In this document: positions 59,868 to 64,000 of the stretch, one piece after another
How the letters are laid out: every line of letters begins with the position of its first letter
Position numbering within the stretch: the stretch's first letter is position 1
Assembly (NCBI RefSeq): GCF_000227115.2
Contig: NC_016485.2
Span: 186,001 to 250,000 of the forward strand
Direction: 5' to 3'
Length of the DNA: 64,000 bases
From: Naumovozyma dairenensis CBS 421
Lineage: Eukaryota; Ascomycota; Saccharomycetes; Saccharomycetales; Saccharomycetaceae
Program-made: the position numbers and the translations under genes
Notes under the pieces: generated by a model
What the model saw: only the letters and a program-made list of their open reading frames with translations
What the model was told of the DNA's origin: nothing
Database searches by the model: none

Positions 59868-62800
59868 GGTTATTATTTTTTAATAAGAAAAGGACGTTCA
59901 GCACTCTATTATTTGATGGTAATTATTAGCTAAAATAGTGTTGTTGTTGTTTTTCTTTCTTGATATTTTCGGTCCTTTAGCTAAATAAAAGTTTGCATTT
60001 TTTTAATATCGATATTATCGAATCTTTTATATATATAGAGAAGGGAGGAACTGTAGAGCTGACCCCAAGGATTTAAGCATTTAACTGCTTCAATCCTTAC
60101 GTAGATATGAGTATGGTTTTAGGATACCTCAGACTCTTAGACTGGAAAGTCTCGTTAAAATGGGAGGTGATCGAGAATTTCTAACGTCTTACTGAACCGT
60201 CTCGATCTAGTAACCAATTAAGGTTCCTTCCAGATGCATCATTGGCTTTTTTCATATAAAAAAAGTATCATGTTATATGCAATCCGAGGGTACATTGCAT
60301 ACAGTTTCCTGTGCTGTTTGCAGATCCTGCAGGGAAGGCACCGCTGCTTTATTACTGCGTACATTTGAGAGTAATGGAAAACATTAAAGCTAAAAAAGGT
60401 GTACGGTTTTTCACTGAAGTACGTGCGTACATATGAAAGCATCTTTCTAACGTAGTGCATATTCTATTCCCTAGGTGATTGTTTCCACGGACAGGGGTGT
60501 ACAGGTTTTAAAGTTTTTCAATCCTAAGGTTTTTTGGGTCAACCCTACCTTTTTTCAATTCTTTCCTAATCCAGCCCTAATCTTGCCCACTTATAATCCA
60601 CCAGTGCATAAGTAGATATATAAAATATATATATATATTGGTTCCACTAAGCGGTCATTACTCCTTTATTCTAATACATGACCTATACTGTGGTAGAAAA
60701 GTCTCATTTAGACGAGCCTTTGAGTAAGAACTTAAGAGCTTATCGACCAACTGTAAATATTTCTACATTTTTTTGCAGGCTTTTGAGCAGATTATTTATT
60801 TAAACTTTTATCTATTTCACAAAAAAAGTTCAAGGCAGTTTTCAATAACTGAAAAATGATCCAGCCCTAACCCCATTCAGTAACACGCCTGGAAGGAATA
60901 TATATGGACAGCCTGTTCAGAACAGGGAGATGATTTAATTTAGAGGGGCGGTAAGGATAGGGCTTCATTTGCAGAATAAAAACCTTATCTTTCTAGAAGG
61001 AGTAAGGAAGAGTAAAGAAACCTTACCAAATATATCCCATTAAAGACCAGAGCAACCTTAGTCCTTTGTTACTGCTCTTCTCCACACAAAGTAATCTATA
61101 CAGTTCTGTAGAGTATTTTTCGACGACTAATAATAAAGGGTTAACGAACTTGAAAACTTTTGTTTTGTTCATGAGATTTAGAAAAATAGCTACGGCTATT
61201 TTGTTAGGCTATTTTCAAGCGTGTACAACGCTACCACCAGGGTTTCTAAGAATAATTTATTGGCGGGGCGGAGGGGGGAGGGGGGGGTAAAGGGATTCTT
61301 TTCAGAGGGCCACTTTAAGGCGAAGCCATTTTGGGAAGTCCCTTTTAACCTTTCATGTACGTTACATTACGTAAGGCTGGCAATAAAATGTTCATCATCT
61401 TGATCGTTAACAATAAACTGTAGCTTCGAACGCAACACTATATAAGGTTATATAAAGTTGGCAGGTTATTGCTTTACATTGAAACAAAGCATTAGGCTTT
61501 CATTATAAACCTCTTGCGAGATAATATCATACCTAAAGTGTTTGGGACTGTAAAACATGATTTTTACATCGACAAAAGACTCTGTGTTGCTTAATATTGA
61601 GGCCCCATTTGAAGTTACATCTCGGGGTTTGAGATTTACCTTACTGAATATGGTTTACGTAACCGTATCAGTTATCCTAATATACAATACACAGTTACTG
61701 CCAAGCCATATAATTAACATTTTATCTTTATCATCGAGAATATTTTACGTCATGAAATTTTTCTCTTTCATGATGGGTGTCGTATCACAGAATACGTGAT
61801 TAGTTTTAATCAGACATGGGAGGGGTTGGGTTGGATTAAAAAAATTTCGGGCTAGAAGGGGGTTAGAATACTTCTAATGGGGCGTTAAGCCGGGGTAGAA
61901 CAGAAAATTAGGGGGGAGAGAAAAATAACGAAAATTTTTCTATGATGACTAGTAAAAGACACTATATTATGATATATTCAATTTCTAGAAATAAAGGTAG
62001 GGGGTGGGGGTAGAAAATATTTTCCACCCTCTCATGTCTGGTTTTAAAAGAATGTAACCTCCGGAGAGGACGTAACCTGTATTCTCAGTTTCAGACCTTT
62101 CACTATTTCATACAACCGAATTGGATTTAGCCAGAACAACGTCACTTTTAAGACACATAAATTTAAACCCGGCTTTATGTAACGCTACTACCATACATAA
62201 GCACGTACTTACGTAAATATTCAAATTAACTTGAATTTTTTTTCTATGCACAGTCAATTGCTTACTCTTAATTCTCGAGCCAAACAGAGATAGTATAACT
62301 TATAATGATCTCAATTTCAAATAAGGATTGCCACCTCTAAGTTAGAGATAGCATACCTAGATTTTTTTCTTGTGTGTCTTTTCTTCATCATTCCATTTCC
62401 CCCCTACTCTTCTTTGTATGTCTTGGCAGTTGGATTTATTATTATTACGTCTCAGGTAGAGGGTACATACGTAAATGGTGATTTGTTTTCTTTATTATGC
62501 CATACTATTCTTTTATACCGGTACTACTAAGGGAGGAACCTAACTTATATAGACATGCGGCCATACGTCACATGACACAATATGGTTATTAATAAAGCAG
62601 TAAAATTGAGTTGATGATTTTCAAAACTTAATCCAGATGTTCCAAATTTTCAATTTATTTCACCTGAAGACGATTTGTAGTCACCCAAATTTTTAGCATA
62701 TTGAATGTTAAGTTATTGTTTCGAAAACCACTCACAATTGAATGATACAAACTCAAGAAACATTAACCTCATGGGAGTAGAGTGATTATTTGAGCGGGCT

Positions 62801-64000
62801 GATAACATTTAAGATAACGAGTTGAAAAGAAATAAGTAACTCAAATAAGGAGAAACAATTAAAAATCTCAAAACACAAGTAAAACAAATGAAACAAATAA
62901 TTTACCCAGAAAATGATGCCAATCAAACAATATCCCATGTTTATTTTGTACATATACTATATTTAATGATGAAATAAGAAATCTTGTAGATTTCGAAAGA
63001 ACGGATTGTGTTCCACAAATTATCGAATTTTTAGCTCCTAAAATGTCACATTTATTTGGATTATGTTTATCCATCCTATCAGCTTACATTATCTCAGTGT
63101 CGATTCAAATTTATAAAAAATTTTTTAAACCTTCTTTCCCATTGAATATTAGTACCATGTCAATGACGAATTAAACAAGCACTGCTATCAGGTCATTTGT
63201 TGCAAACAAAAGTATTTCATTATATCGCAATTCGATTGATGCCTCTCGTAAATTTTCTCTTTCTAACCATTACGTCAAGAAGTCTGTGGCTCATAAGCCT
63301 AAAGCCCAGCCTAAATCACGTTTTCCTGCACCAATTGCTAAATAAATAGGTTAACGTGCTAATAACTTCCTTCTTCAATTCTCTCTGTCAAATCGTAATA
63401 GCGTGTTCGAGTCTAGTATTCTTGATTTTTACTGCGGAGTGATAGCCAACACCAGTTTTGGTAACATAATTTATGGTCTTCCATTATGTCCAGAATAAGC
63501 TGGTTCACCTGCTGAGTGCTTGTAAATACTTGCAACTAGCAATACTCCAGGGCCTTTGTCAGATCTAGTTCTGTTATCCTTCTTAGCTAAGTCAAAGCGC
63601 AGCATATTCTCCACTTTTTTTACTACGATATATCATAGCCGGTTGGTAATTGAATAATCACTTTCTATAGATGATAACCGTAATAATTTCTTGTTCAAAC
63701 GATAGTTTCGGTGTCCCATAATGACATTTGGAATGTTGTTCTCATCCTTACAGACGTTTTAGTTTTTTTCTACTGCGCCAGGCGGCTCTGGCTGCATTTC
63801 TTGTAATAGTAATAGTGATAACTTGTAATGTACTTATCTTCAAAATATTATTCATTGGAATAACTAATTAGAATGAAAACCATTGACAGCCAAGATAAGC
63901 ATAGTATTACGTTAGCCCAGTCTATTTATAACATAAACTCGATAGACCTAATTCTACCATCAACTGACCTATTGAATTTTACGTAAGGAAATAGAGAGCC
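59868..64000. other. 4.1-kb region without recognisable genes
   Basis: No open frame of convincing coding quality, tRNA or known LTR. Visible are an imperfect hairpin at 60067-60098 (AAGGATT/AATCCTT outer and AAGCA/TGCTT inner stem), two copies of ATCCAGCCCTAA (60582 and 60860), a G-rich tract at 61262-61287, G-rich plus-strand tracts at 61815-61920 and 61997-62012, and patches at 63160-63640 that may be decayed coding sequence. The first kilobase is presumably the adhesin promoter. Confidence 0.5.
61262..61287 (+). repeat. G-rich tract, quadruplex candidate
   Basis: Runs of 4, 2, 6 and 8 G separated by single bases on the plus strand. Enough guanines for a G-quadruplex by splitting the longer runs. 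Confidence 0.75.

Noticed and set aside
61262..62012. Telomeric repeat array
   Set aside because: The G-rich tracts are irregular with no repeat unit, so a telomere was not called.
1..64000. CRISPR array, bacterial operons, riboswitches or a point centromere
   Set aside because: The DNA is yeast nuclear. No regularly spaced direct repeats were seen, and no CDEI/CDEII/CDEIII-type arrangement was noticed, though I did not scan exhaustively and some yeasts use other centromere sequences.

Overview
This window is nuclear DNA of a budding yeast of the family Saccharomycetaceae. Genes are compact, almost all intronless and AT-rich, tRNA genes have yeast-type sequences, and the gene order from 0.5 to 52 kb follows Saccharomyces cerevisiae chromosome VII (systematic names YGR135W down to YGR108W) read backwards. 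The lineage is most likely post-whole-genome-duplication, in the Naumovozyma/Kazachstania range. ASN2, PPT1, MEP1 and SPT6 are missing from their expected slots, while an SCD6 homologue (on chromosome XVI in S. cerevisiae) sits between the YGR117C and DAM1 homologues. That pattern is what different gene losses after a duplication produce. I cannot name the species from sequence alone.

Region by region. 0.5-22.4 kb: a conserved block with PRE9 (proteasome alpha3), CAF130 (CCR4-NOT), PEX4 (peroxisomal E2), PHB1 (prohibitin), FHN1/NCE102-type and YGR130C eisosome genes, SYF2 (splicing), UTP8 (tRNA export and rRNA processing), the YGR127W (TANGO2/NRDE) and YGR126W homologues, and VSB1 (vacuolar SulP-like transporter). 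22.4-28.1 kb: a synteny break with tRNA-Ile, a decayed Ty3/gypsy-type retrotransposon, LTR fragments, a PalC-like BRO1 gene (YGR122W) and tRNA-Asn. 28.3-43.2 kb: COG2, NUP57, RPS23 (with one intron, reconstructed here), YGR117C, SCD6, DAM1, SHY1, the YGR111W homologue and tRNA-Tyr. 43.2-48.4 kb: CLD1, inverted relative to S. cerevisiae and flanked by LTRs in opposite orientation, then tRNA-Cys. 49.0-51.8 kb: a convergent pair of B-type cyclins, CLB6 and CLB1/2. 52.8-56.2 kb: a dense repeat island with nested and inverted solo LTRs, tRNA-Lys with an intron, and a pair of short terminal-inverted-repeat elements facing each other. 57.0-59.9 kb: a large secreted adhesin-like protein with two PA14/GLEYA-type domains and 138-bp tandem repeats. 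59.9-64 kb: no recognisable gene, with several G-rich tracts.

Regulatory sites fit several genes: a Rpn4/PACE site before PRE9, PAC and RRPE motifs before UTP8, a stress-element cluster between the two divergent eisosome genes, four MCB boxes before CLB6, and an Mcm1 plus forkhead composite site before CLB1. The two cyclins thus carry the expected G1/S and G2/M signatures on opposite sides of one shared 3' region.

The less ordinary content is in the mobile DNA. At least three LTR families (called A, B and C here) lie in islands that also contain tRNA genes, often within a few hundred bases of one. Family B has four insertions with intact 5-bp target duplications and an unusual 3' end (CG instead of CA). 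Several gene-order changes coincide with these islands. Several long open frames begin at TTG or GTG; I moved those starts to the first plausible ATG.
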